A stretch of 64,000 nt of DNA from Brachionus manjavacas. Its lineage: Eukaryota; Rotifera; Eurotatoria; Ploima; Brachionidae. The position numbers were made by a program, and so were the translations under genes. The stretch is from contig JAHQIY010000017.1 in the NCBI GenBank assembly GCA_019054805.1, forward strand, positions 1,674,001 to 1,738,000. Reading direction: 5' to 3'. The notes beneath the pieces were generated by a model that saw only the letters and a program-made list of their open reading frames with translations, made no database searches and was not told the origin of the DNA. This document shows positions 1-10,425 of this stretch, piece after piece (positions within the stretch are counted from its first letter, which is position 1; each line of letters starts with the position of its first letter).

Positions 1-714
1 ATAGTATTTTTTGGAATTTTTAATTTTTACAAACCTAATTTCCGGTAAATTTACTTTTTTTTACTTTGGTAATTTTTCAGAGTTACATGGAGTCAAATTT
101 TGTGAGTATTTTTCAAGGCCAAAGTATAAAGCGAACAAAAAAAAATTTGTTGGGAAAAACGAAAAAATCAAAAGAGTTGTTTCTTCATGTGACACTTTAA
201 CAATTAATTTACATATTAATGGCTTTGCTTATTTATTAGCAGCTTGATTAATTGAATAATATAATTAACATTTTTATTCTTTATTTTTACCTTTCTTTAC
301 TTTTTTTGTCAAAACAAGGATCAGTGTTTATTTTATATTTTAATAATTGCACTATTTGTAATCATATGTACAATGTGTATTTAAAATGATACGAAAAAAA
401 ATGAAATAAAAATTTTATTTTGAAAAACTATAATTTAAACTTTGAGATAAGAGAGGCTCTTGGTTAGAGCACACTTGAAGAGCTGCAAAGACGTAGTAAT
501 CTCATCTAGCTACACAAAATTCAGCATGGCCATGGTCAGGTGCAATTCATTAGTGGGGATCTAAAAATAGCCTCAGACGGTCTAGACAGCGCAGCAGGAA
601 ATATAAGAGTTTTTCGGGAAACCTTCAAGTGACATCTATAATTGTAGAGTGAAGCACAACTTTTTTCAAACCGAGCCGTTGGATATTGGAAGAACTAGAC
701 ACTTTAACAAAGAG

Positions 715-870
715 CGTCGCAAATATTTTTATTTTATCATAAAAGAAATAAAAGCTTATAAAATATAATAAAAATATAAAAGTTTTATATTTTATTCTGA
801 AGGAGCATTAGCTCGGCGCAGATTTACAAATAAATAAAATAATTAAATAAAAATTAAGACAAAAATCTCA
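715..870 (+). mobile_element. LINE family A, 3' tail only
   Basis: A short 3' terminal piece of the LINE family called A here. The diagnostic end is TTCTGAAGGAGC followed by TTAGCTCGG and a (TAAA)-rich tail at about 794-845. The same end occurs near 3050 (minus), 6200, 30900 and 46385 (minus). Upstream sequence is the A-rich 3' untranslated region. No coding sequence is left, so this is a strongly 5'-truncated insertion, as is normal for target-primed retrotransposition. Confidence 0.75.
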
Positions 871-1089
871 GTTCCAAGAGCTTGAATGTCTTAGAAATGC
901 GGGTGATGTTCAACACTAGTCTTTGATGATGATAATGTTTCAACTAAATAATGAAAAAATAATGAAAAAACTGAATAAGCATTCTTCAAAAAATTGAACG
1001 ACACAAGTAAGATTGAAAGATGACGAAGAGATTTTTAGAAAAAGAGAATAGTTGACCAACAAGATAAGCTAATCGCTGTGATGATCTTG

Positions 1090-2065
1090 TGATCCAAGCA
1101 CCCTCCTTTAGTCATTGTCAAACTTTACTTGACAAATGCTCCAAGTATGCTCAGCGGTGGAAATTGACTTTAATCCTTTGAAATCAGCGGCTTTAGTCTT
1201 TCAAAAATATAAAGCTATAATGATGAGAAATTTCACCTTAAATGGTAATGAAATACCTCAAAAAGAGAATGTAGAATATTTAGGCCTTCCAATAGGCAAT
1301 AGTGAATTTGTTTGGAATTTTGTCGAAGAGAAATGGAAGAAAGTAGAAAAGAGCTTCTACTCACTTTATGGCCTCGGCTGTAAACCAAAAGCTGCACCAC
1401 CGGGATTAGTTGGTTTTCTATACACGCAATTTTGTCAATCGATTTTTCGATACCACTTAGACCTGGTATTTGTAGGTGAAACTAAACTTGGTGAACTTGA
1501 TATCAGGCAAAATTTACTAATTAAGAGAATGTTTGCCATAAAGAAATATGCCAGGTTCAGACCGATGTTAGAGGCTCTACGTCTTGAAACGGTAGAACAA
1601 CTTTATATGAAACACAAGATATTTTTTATGAATCAGCTTAAAAATAGTAAATCTGTTGGGAGTTACTCCTATTTTTACATTCGGATTATTCGACTTTTGA
1701 ACAAAAAAATACCTCAAATTGCAAACAGCTCAAGAACCTAGAGAAAAGAAACACTTTGATCCGATGGGATATAGCACAAAAACTTCAATAGTCATAATTG
1801 ATCATATATTTTTAGATAAAAATCGTGGCTTGGTTGACTCGGTTAAGTTTGTGTGCTGGCAAATAAAAATCAAAATGGAACTAAAATTGGATTACTTTTA
1901 TTTTTATAAAATTTTAAATGATCTTTTGAGATTAAACTTTTTTACTTAGTAACACTGGTGCAATTTTCTTTCTTTTTTTTAATTTATCTCGAATTTAATG
2001 TAAAATTTTGTAATTTTGCCTATGGGGCTTTAAACTAATAAATAATAATAATAATAATAATAATC
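1090..2065 (+). mobile_element. LINE family C fragment (end of reverse transcriptase plus 3' end)
   Basis: An open stretch at 1136-1741 encodes the C-terminal side of a LINE reverse transcriptase. It has the thumb-like motif VEYLGLPIG (about residues 47-55) and a downstream helical region ending in a LETVEQLYMK-type segment. The palm motif with the catalytic FADD is missing, so this is 5'-truncated. After a short untranslated region the element ends in GCCTATGGGGCTTTAAAC and an (AAT)n tail at about 2035-2065. The identical end lies at 46983-47046, which defines the family. No function remains. Confidence 0.75.
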
Positions 2066-2735
2066 GTCTGATAAATTAGAACAAACTTTCTACATTTCTT
2101 GTAATTTTTGACTTGTTGATGATAAATTTTAAATTGAACTGAACAAATTTTCGTGCAAAAGTAGCAGATCAAAAACTTTAATTTATAAAAGAAGACATAC
2201 TATATTTCAGAGGTTTACTTTATGTAAGAGGTGTTTGACGTCCAAATTTTCCTCTCAAACCAATGTGGTCAAAAAAGTGTACAGTCTAACTCTTATTATT
2301 CCAGTTGCTTTTAGAAAGCGCTTAGCGTCTGATCCATCTCCACTTTCCGCAAAAATAAATTGTGTCTAATTGGGATATGTTATGGAAAAAAATTTATTAC
2401 TTGAATAGAAGGCAAGGTTTTTACCTAAATCTAGATTTGAATTTTTAAAAAAAACGATAAAATCATTTTTTTTCAGTCTGTAACGTTTTTTAACATAATT
2501 TTAATAAATAATCGAGTTTTTTTTTATCTAAAAAACAATTCTTATTTTATTTGAATTTTGATCAAAATTTTATGTGATGGAAACCACTTTCCATTTTTTT
2601 ATTATTTTAGTAACATTGATTTTTCTTAATTAAGAGATAAATTTATTAAAATTTGGAAATTAGAAAAATTAGATTGAAAAAAAAATTGATTAAATTTAAA
2701 AATGATATTCAATTTTTAATGCGATTTGATAAGAA

Positions 2736-2778
2736 TCCGTGATAGTATAGTGGTGAGTATCCCCTACAAGAGGGACTT
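2736..2778 (+). pseudogene. tRNA 5'-half relic (tRNA-Asp-like)
   Basis: The stretch begins TCCGTGATAGTATAGTGG and continues GAGTATCCCC, which matches the acceptor 5' strand, D arm and A box of a eukaryotic tRNA-Asp. The anticodon arm looks altered and no T arm or matching acceptor 3' strand follows. It is therefore either a broken tRNA gene or the head of a tRNA-derived SINE. No poly-A or family copies are visible to settle this. Confidence 0.5.
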
Positions 2779-3040
2779 GCCATTTGAGTTTTTACGTAAA
2801 ATTACGTATTGAGTTTCAAACGTTTTATTGATTTGAGAATTAAATCTAATTATTAACGTATTAACACAAATTTATTATAATATTTTCTTAATTGTCTATT
2901 TTTTATTTTTTAATTATTATTTTTATTTTTTACTTCCTCTCTTTTATTTGCTATAAAAAAAATAATACTTTCTTTAAAATAAAAAATTTAAATCAAAAAA
3001 ATTCTTAATAATCAGTTAATTTATTATTTATTTATTTATT

Positions 3041-4225
3041 TGTTTTCTGTACCGAGCTAAAGCTCCTTCAGAATAAATTAAAAATAAAATAGAAAAATAA
3101 AATAAAAATAAAATTAAAGTTAATAAAATTAGATAAAAAAATAAAAAAAAAGAATCTAAATAAAGTAAATAAGCTAAAAAAAATTAAAGTTGAAAAGACA
3201 AAATTGGAAAAGATTGTTTCATGTGGCACATGTTTAAATAGTTCAAGTTTCAGGAAAAAAAGAAGAAATAGTAAGGTAGCAATTACACAATGGAGTTGGG
3301 TATTCAATATATATTGATTCGAAACCTTCTTTGTATTCTTTCACCAGTCTTTAAACCAATGAAATAGAGTGACTCAGTCCTGTCCCAACATATTTCTCGC
3401 TCAACTCAAAAAGACGATTCGAGACTGTTAGTAATTTTAGTTTATTAAAAGCTTCATGTTGCAGGATGTTGGAGGGAGTATCATATTTTAATCTGAGGAT
3501 AGATCTGACTGCTGTATTCTGAATTGCTTGTAGTTTTTTGATATTATTTTCTGAAAATGAATTCAAGCAAGGAAACGAATAGTCTAAAATCGATCCGACT
3601 AAAGATTTATAAAGATTTCCCAACGTTTTTTGATTAAGACCCCATTTTTTGTTTGACAATATCTTAATAATATTTAGCCTTTTGTTGCAGCGTTCTTTAA
3701 TTCCGTCTACCAGTATATTAAAGTTTAACTTAGAATCAAATTTAATACCTAGATACTTTATTTTTTTTTGGCTTTTTATTCTATTTCCATAAATTTTTAA
3801 GTTAAGATTATCACTTTCTTTCTTGTACTTAGAGAATACTACTGAACACGACTTTTCAACTGACATCTTCATTTTCCACTTAATTAGCCATTGTTCTAGC
3901 TCGTTGGTGTATTTATTAATCTTATTTTCTAGGTTCCCTTTCTTGTTATAAATGAAGAATGTAACTAGATCATCTGCAAAAAGAAGAGAGTATTCATTAT
4001 TTGTTTTGTTTCTTTTAGGGATATCATTAATATAAATGCTAAATAAAAGAGGACTAATAACTGAGCTTTGAGGAACACCTGCAGTTATTTGATATTCCTC
4101 GCTCAAGTTATCATTCACATTCACCCTAAATGTCCTTGAGACTAAGAAGGATCTAATTCAGTTAGTCAAGTAATGAGGTGGATTCATTTTAATCAATTTA
4201 AAAAGTTTATTTGTCATTGTTTTGT
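3041..4225 (-). mobile_element. LINE family A, 5'-truncated copy with reverse transcriptase end
   Basis: Reading on the minus strand, an open frame from 4124 to 3351 (257 codons) carries reverse transcriptase motifs in order: AGVPQSSVISPLLFSIYIND, then LLFADDLV with the catalytic Asp pair, then KIKYLGIKF, then the C-terminal connection region. The element continues to its 3' end near 3048 (GAGCTAAAGCTCCTTCAG on the plus strand). The endonuclease and the front of the reverse transcriptase are absent. Sequence 3241-4016 is repeated in the opposite direction at 5238-6013 with the same length. Intact codons over this length suggest a young copy. Confidence 0.85.
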
Positions 4226-6013
4226 TTTTATTTATTTATTTAGATTAAAATGTGACTTGGGGTCTACTATTTGAAGAATGAGCACTCTCCTTTCAGCATT
4301 AAAAATAAGGCAGGGAGAGAAACCGTCAATTAATTTAGAGAAATGTCAATTATTTTTTCTGTCAATTATATTTTCGTCGATACTAACTTGTCAATTACAT
4401 TAAATTTTTGTCACTTAAAATAAATAATTGTCAATTAAATTAATTTATTGAAAATTAAAGCTGTTAACAAGGAATATGTCAATTATAAAAAATATTTGTC
4501 AATTAAAATAGAATAAATGAAAAAAAACTTTTGGAAAATTTTTTGGTCCAGAACTGTCCCGACATTGTTTTGCTCAATAAAATAAAAATTGATTTGAGTG
4601 ATTCAAATATTTATTTAGACTTTAAAAACTATCACTCATTAACTAAACCACGCAATAGATATGGAGGAGGACTAGCTATTTTGATTAAAGAAGGAATTGA
4701 TTTTTTACAAGACTTTTCTTTTGAGCACTTTAATTGTGAACTGCTTTGTATTAAACTTAATCTAGGAAAGAGTAATGAAATATCTGTGTTTAGTCTATAC
4801 AATCCACCCAACAAATTACTTAATTTTGAGCTATTTAAAATAATAAAAAGAAGCTGTAGAAACTACATTTTGTGTGGGGACCTTAACGCCAGGACGAAGC
4901 AAATAAGCTGTTTAGGAGAAAATGAAAACGGCTCATTATTAGAAAAAATAATCAATGAATTAGATTTTTCAGTGATTAACGAAAAATGTCCTACATATAA
5001 TATTTTCAATAGGAATTACTTTGAAATTCTTGACCTTTTTTTAGTTTCTTCTTCATTAATAGACAAAGTTACTGATTTTTGTAGATTTTTGAAGTATTGT
5101 GGTGGATTTATTTTTATTAAAGTATAAATTAAACCTCCGTGCCAAACCCTATCAAAGGCTTTGGAAATATCAAAGAAAAGGGACAAACTCTTTTCTTTCT
5201 ATTAAATAACTCAACAATTTTTTGAATCAATTTTTTTAAAAGAAACAAAACAAATAATGAATACTCTCTTCTTTTTGCAGATGATCTAGTTACATTCTTC
5301 ATTTATAACAAGAAAGGGAACCTAGAAAATAAGATTAATAAATACACCAACGAGCTAGAACAATGGCTAATTAAGTGGAAAATGAAGATGTCAGTTGAAA
5401 AGTCGTGTTCAGTAGTATTCTCTAAGTACAAGAAAGAAAGTGATAATCTTAACTTAAAAATTTATGGAAATAGAATAAAAAGCCAAAAAAAAATAAAGTA
5501 TCTAGGTATTAAATTTGATTCTAAGTTAAACTTTAATATACTGGTAGACGGAATTAAAGAACGCTGCAACAAAAGGCTAAATATTATTAAGATATTGTCA
5601 AACAAAAAATGGGGTCTTAATCAAAAAACGTTGGGAAATCTTTATAAATCTTTAGTCGGATCGATTTTAGACTATTCGTTTCCTTGCTTGAATTCATTTT
5701 CAGAAAATAATATCAAAAAACTACAAGCAATTCAGAATACAGCAGTCAGATCTATCCTCAGATTAAAATATGATACTCCCTCCAACATCCTGCAACATGA
5801 AGCTTTTAATAAACTAAAATTACTAACAGTCTCGAATCGTCTTTTTGAGTTGAGCGAGAAATATGTTGGGACAGGACTGAGTCACTCTATTTCATTGGTT
5901 TAAAGACTGGTGAAAGAATACAAAGAAGGTTTCGAATCAATATATATTGAATACCCAACTCCATTGTGTAATTGCTACCTTACTATTTCTTCTTTTTTTC
6001 CTGAAACTTGAAC
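3241..6013. repeat. 776-bp inverted repeat of LINE family A halves
   Basis: Arms 3241-4016 and 5238-6013 are inverse copies of exactly equal length. The 173 codons that both encode are identical in translation. Outside the arms the two LINE copies diverge at once, on both sides. The spacer of about 1.2 kb contains a TGTCAATTA motif array and a LINE endonuclease segment. Arms this alike imply a recent inverted duplication, gene conversion, or an assembly artefact. Confidence 0.85.
4322..4515 (+). repeat. Degenerate array of TGTCAATTA motifs
   Basis: About nine copies of GTCAATTA or a close variant lie 14-33 bp apart, most often 20 bp, separated by AT-rich filler. A matching array in the opposite orientation (TAATTGACA) lies at 6640-6860, on the far side of the LINE insertion. 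The pairing suggests the long, internally repetitive ends of a DNA transposon, but no transposase or target duplication was found. Confidence 0.55.
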
Positions 6014-6245
6014 CATGTAAACCTGAATGACCTAAAACTCTCTTTATCAATAAATATATCTTTTTTATATCTATTAACTCTTACAAACTTTATTTTTATT
6101 TTTTTTTTTTTTCCTTATTTTTTGATTTTATTTTACTTAACTTTTATTAATTTTTAATTTTACTTAACTTAATTTTTTATTTTTTATTTTTATTCTGAAG
6201 GAGCTTTAGCTCGGTACAGTTAACAATTAAATAAATAAATAATAA
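4517..6245 (+). mobile_element. LINE family A, rearranged copy with endonuclease
   Basis: Frame 4531-5127 encodes an apurinic-like LINE endonuclease (exonuclease-endonuclease-phosphatase fold): GGGLAILIKEG near residues 46-56, CGDLNAR near 115-121, and ILDLFLVSS near 166-174. The usual catalytic His near the C-terminus of this fold is not evident. At about 5096-5235 the sequence turns over and holds a reverse transcriptase piece on the minus strand, recognisable by comparison with the minus-strand copy near 47540-47640. From 5238 the plus-strand reverse transcriptase end resumes, starting at the FADD motif, and runs to the family 3' end at about 6190-6245. It is broken and cannot be active. 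Confidence 0.8.
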
Positions 6246-6639
6246 ACTATTTAATAATTGTCAATTATATCTGTTAATTTTGAGTCCTATAAGTAGATGT
6301 CTCATTACGACCTCCAAAAAAAATGTTAAGGAAGTAGAAATTAAGTAGATTCATTCAAGCCAATAGATAAAGAATTATATTCAGATGCTAAATCAATGCG
6401 AGTGCAACAGCTTTCAACATTTCTTCGATACTTTCTAAGAATTACGCATTATTCGTCTAAATGCAGGCAATTGGCGTTTGAGCACATGTACTTGTCCATC
6501 GTGGTTTAAATATTACATGTGCAAGCACATATTAAGAATTGCCTTTCGAGATAGATTATTTACAGAATTTCCAAAGAATCCTGGACAATAGGACTTGGTC
6601 AAGTTGCGAGTGTTGGACGATTTTTGTTATATTTTCTTT

Positions 6640-6860
6640 CATTTTATTTTTTTTTACTTGACAAATAATTTTATATTTCACAGAAAAAAATTTTTTTCAT
6701 TGATAAATTTGTTTATATTATATTGACAAAAATTTTTTTAATTGACAAATATAAAAACTAATTGACAAAACATTTATTTAAATGACATTTATTTTTTCAG
6801 ATTGACTAGTATAACTGACGAATTATCTAGTTTTAATTGACATATATATATATTAATTGA
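6640..6860 (+). repeat. Degenerate array of TTGACA motifs
   Basis: Repeated (A)TTGACA with about 20-25 bp spacing in AT-rich sequence. The motifs are oriented opposite to those at 4322-4515. A short AT-dinucleotide run (about 6842-6852) follows one motif. This is possibly the right subterminal region of an element whose left end is the 4.3-kb array. Confidence 0.5.
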
Positions 6861-7814
6861 CATAATATCATTAATATCATAATATAATATCATTTATCAT
6901 TTAGTTTACAAAATTTCGAATTAAAAAAAAAAAATTAAAAATTAAATATAAAGTAAAATAGTAGTTAATAGATAATAAATAGTTTTTTAAAATGGATGTG
7001 TTTTTTTTTTATTAAATATAATAACTAAATATCTAACAATTAAAAATTGCTGCTTAATAATGTTTTTGTCTCAAGATTGTTTACTGTTGGTCTTGATCTA
7101 TATGCCCTGTTGATGTATCCTGATCTCGAAAAAAGATGTTTTACAGGTGCTAATGTACTCGAATAGCCTAGAATTTTAGTGCTAATTCGAATAAGCTTGA
7201 AAATATTGATTGATTTTTTAATCTAAAATGTTAAAATAGAATTATTATTAGGCTTTTTTTTTTTTAAATTAAATTTTATTATATTTTAGAAAGCATTTTT
7301 AATAAATTCAGGTCAAATGACTTACCTTTAAAAAAGTATATCTTAACTCATTGATTAAAAAATCACTTTGAAAATTTTGTCTGGATATCTTCTTCATAAG
7401 ATTAAGATTAGAGAAATAACATTCCTCAAAAATCATTAGATAAACCTTAAAAATGAAGAAATTTTACCAAAATAATTACTTTTATTTTTCTACAGTAAAA
7501 AGATAACATAATTCTAAAAGAATTACCTTTTTCCGCTCACAACTCCTCCGGGGTGTTACTCCAAAATTATTTTTCAAATAAATAAATTAAAATTTAAAGG
7601 AATTGGTTTACATGAAATATTAGAAGCAATCATCCGATTCTGATTTATATTTTCTTTTTTTAATATTGCTTATGACAGTTGTCTTGAAACGATTGATTCC
7701 CTGAAAATAAGAATAAGCGAAACATAAAAATTTTTGAGCATAAAATATGAAGCCTATAGATTCCACAAGTTTTTTTTCACCATATATTTTTAATCAAGCT
7801 AATATGATAAGGCT

Positions 7815-8445
7815 TAAATTTTTTGGGGGTGACAAATTTAATTTTTTTAATATGACAAAAATAACTAAAAATGGTGACTAATTTAATCTATTTTAGCTGA
7901 CAATAAAAAACTAATTATTCTGACAAAAAAACAAAACGACTGACAGATATATATATTGAGATGACTACTTAATAATTTTGCACTGACAAAATTTTATTCA
8001 TTTTCATTTTATTTTATTTTAGTTCTAATTAAGCTATTTAGTTCGACTTGAGTGGAAATCAAAAGTAATGACCCTATGCTTCACAAGGAGTGAATAAGGA
8101 AAAATAAAGAAAAGCTATTTAGCAATTTAATTCTCTTAGATTTTAAGGAATGAACTTAAGTTGTTACGTTTTCTTATAGTTGACTCTAGCTTGATGATGA
8201 GATTTGGACAAAACGGTTTGTCATAATCGTCTGCAGCTTCCTTCTGATTTTGGTGCTATAGTTCAAGATTTTGGTTTTTATTGTGACCTCAAAATCATTA
8301 ATTTGTTGTAAAAATAATTAATTAGTCAAAAAAGTATTTTTGTCACTCAAATAATTATTTTATCAGTCAATTAATTTATTTGTCATCATATGTAGTTTTT
8401 TTGTCGGTAAAATTTAATTTTTTTGTCAGTTCATTAATTGATAAT
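7815..8445. repeat. Pair of facing TGACAAA / TTTGTCA arrays
   Basis: At 7825-7995 the motif appears as TGACAAA or GTGACTAAT about every 20-25 bp. At 8325-8440 it appears inverted, as TTTTTGTCA. The roughly 330 bp between the arrays has no gene. The whole is laid out like a non-autonomous element with repetitive inverted ends. It is the same design as the 4.3/6.7-kb pair but without a LINE inside. Confidence 0.5.
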
Positions 8446-8965
8446 CTTTTTGAAATTTCAAAAATTCATATTATATTTTTACTCAAAATTCAAAATTTTT
8501 AATTTTTTGCCAAATTATTTTCTGTGAAACAAAGAACAAATCAAGGTTTTTTTAATTATTTTAAAAAACCCAGTCAAAAAAACTAATGTTGAGATAATAT
8601 TTTCTAGGTAGTAAAGTTCACTCTTGTGTATTTTAAAAATGACTATAACCAAATATCATTAAATAACATTTAATGAACAAAAACCTTATTAGATAAAATT
8701 TAAAAATTTTTTTAAAATGGTTTTCCAAAAATAAATTCCAAAAAAAATTGTTTAATTAGCGTAAATTACTTTTGGGTTTTATTTAATTTGAAGGTCGGAG
8801 TCAATGCTCGTTTTAAAACCATTTAAATATTGGATAGCTTACATTTAATTAATCAAAATGTTAATCAAATAGAACAGGTTAAAAATACCAAAAATCTGGA
8901 TTTAAATTTCTTCTAAAAAAATTACTTTAAATACTTTACGTTTTGGGTTGAAAGCCTTCTGAAAA

Positions 8966-9919
8966 ATGAAATTAAAAATAAATCTAATACTTTTTTTATT
9001 TGTCCTCAATTATTCAGAGCAAGCTTTATTCGAGGATATAAACCAAATTAATCTTAATCTTTATGCCAAGTCAAAGCAGCTCGACTTTAACAATATAACT
9101 TATTTGATGATCAATGGAGACAGTCCGAGCTTATACATAAATGGAACCTTAGTTGATTGCCAATTTAACATGACCAAGGACACCACCTATGAAGCTCTTA
9201 AAGAAATATCACACTTGTCACTTTCAATTATCTCCCAATTTGGCAACAGATGCAACCACGAGCTAAGCGATGACCAAATTTCAGATTTTGAGCTGCTCAA
9301 GACAAAAATGTACACAATGTTTGCCGGCGTACTATCAGACCCATTGATTCCCGATCATCTTAGACTTGATCAAATCAAATTCGTAAAGGAGTCCATAAAA
9401 ATAGTTGAAAATATGCTTGAAAAGCAAAAATTTGATTGTGCCGACTTGGAGTCTTATGTAGCAGTGTCAAAGCCTATTTTAGACGAAAATGTATATCAGG
9501 CAGCCCTGAGCCAATTAATGGATCTTAATGGACTGATGAGAAATTGGCTGCAAAAATACAATTTTGTCAACTGGAACAAAATTTATGTCCTCTTGTGCGG
9601 TTCTCACATGCCCAAAAACAAGCACATATTTGTTCAGTACTTCCAGAGTCTGCTTTCTGTTGGATTCGAAGGGGACCGATTGGTCTATGCAGAGACTTCC
9701 GAGGACGAAGTTTGCCGCGATTTGCTCAGAACACACATCACCGACAAGCTAATTGGCATCAACCTATTCAACGAGCCTATGCGCATGCACAGAGACTTAC
9801 TTGCTGATGCGGCAGCGCAAATAATTCCCCAAATGAATTTGGTCTCACCAATTTCAAACTCTTACGACAAAGTTTTTTCCAATTTACAAAATTTTGTAAA
9901 GAAAATTTTTCAATTGTGA
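8966..9919 (+). CDS. Secreted protein of an uncharacterised family found mainly in bacteria and fungi
   Basis: A single-exon frame of 317 aa; an in-frame TGA lies two codons before the ATG, which fixes the start. Residues 1-20 form a signal peptide with a hydrophobic Leu/Phe-rich core, and several N-glycosylation sequons follow (NIT, NGT, NMT). The second half has a compact conserved-looking core: Trp203, LCGSHMP (about 210-216), QYFQSLL (224-230), RLVYAE (238-243), RTHITD (255-260) and RMHRDLLADAA (273-283). From memory this pattern matches uncharacterised bacterial and fungal proteins with an HMPR...YF...RMHRDLL signature. The conserved His and Asp could be metal- or substrate-binding, which is inference. 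The exon is clearly richer in G+C than its surroundings. It converges with the membrane-protein gene at 9988. No biochemical role is known to me. Confidence 0.8.
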   Translation: MKLKINLILFLFVLNYSEQALFEDINQINLNLYAKSKQLDFNNITYLMINGDSPSLYINGTLVDCQFNMTKDTTYEALKEISHLSLSIISQFGNRCNHELSDDQISDFELLKTKMYTMFAGVLSDPLIPDHLRLDQIKFVKESIKIVENMLEKQKFDCADLESYVAVSKPILDENVYQAALSQLMDLNGLMRNWLQKYNFVNWNKIYVLLCGSHMPKNKHIFVQYFQSLLSVGFEGDRLVYAETSEDEVCRDLLRTHITDKLIGINLFNEPMRMHRDLLADAAAQIIPQMNLVSPISNSYDKVFSNLQNFVKKIFQL

Positions 9920-9987
9920 CTATTTTAAATAAAATTATTAGCAAACAAAATAAAGTATTTAAATAAAATTTTATTATTTAACTTGTT

Positions 9988-10425
9988 TTATAAATTTATA
10001 ATAGTGCTCGGTTTGTTGGAAAATTTTTTCAAAGTATAACTAGTGAGAAAAGAAACCAACAAAAATATAATGGTCAAATAAGTTCTTATAAGTGAAATGT
10101 AATTTTCCATCTTGTAAAATTCTGGAGCATATTGTGGAACCAGAATGAATCTCAAAGTCATGTAGGAGATTAGGACAGACAGTTCAATGGTGATGAAGTT
10201 TTTGCGTTTGATTAGCTCGAGCGAATAGAGAATCAAAGCCAGTACATCTATTAGGATTAATGCTGTGAATAAAAGCTCTCTGATAACATTGGGCTGGAGA
10301 TTTTCGATTTGTGTCACATTTTGATAACATATCAGACTCTTGTACAGGGATATGTCTAGGCCGGTTATTTCGAAAATTAACAAAACGCAAAAAAGGTAAT
10401 AATAATTTAAAATAATTTGGAGCAT
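9988..10425 (-). CDS. Small four-helix membrane protein, unknown
   Basis: A 145-aa frame starting at ATG 10423-10425. Four hydrophobic segments are visible, at about residues 4-22, 50-68, 80-97 and 113-133, with short polar links and a basic tail. The codon choice and smooth helix pattern look like a real gene, although I recognise no family. The 3' end lies only about 70 bp from the stop of the secreted-protein gene on the other strand, so the two are convergent and may share polyadenylation signals in the AATAAA-rich gap. A further spliced exon cannot be excluded. Confidence 0.6.
   Translation of the reverse strand: MLQIILNYYYLFCVLLIFEITGLDISLYKSLICYQNVTQIENLQPNVIRELLFTALILIDVLALILYSLELIKRKNFITIELSVLISYMTLRFILVPQYAPEFYKMENYISLIRTYLTIIFLLVSFLTSYTLKKFSNKPSTIINL

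Noticed and set aside
3068-3307. Phe/Leu-rich 79-aa frame on the minus strand
   Set aside because: It lies in the T-rich 3' untranslated part of a LINE A copy.
4322-4515. CRISPR-like array
   Set aside because: Motifs are only 8 bp, spacing varies from 14 to 33 bp, repeats are degenerate, and the genome is eukaryotic.
9515-9807. Three frames overlapping the secreted-protein gene in other phases
   Set aside because: They are shadows of the long frame 8966-9919, which has a signal peptide and family-like motifs.
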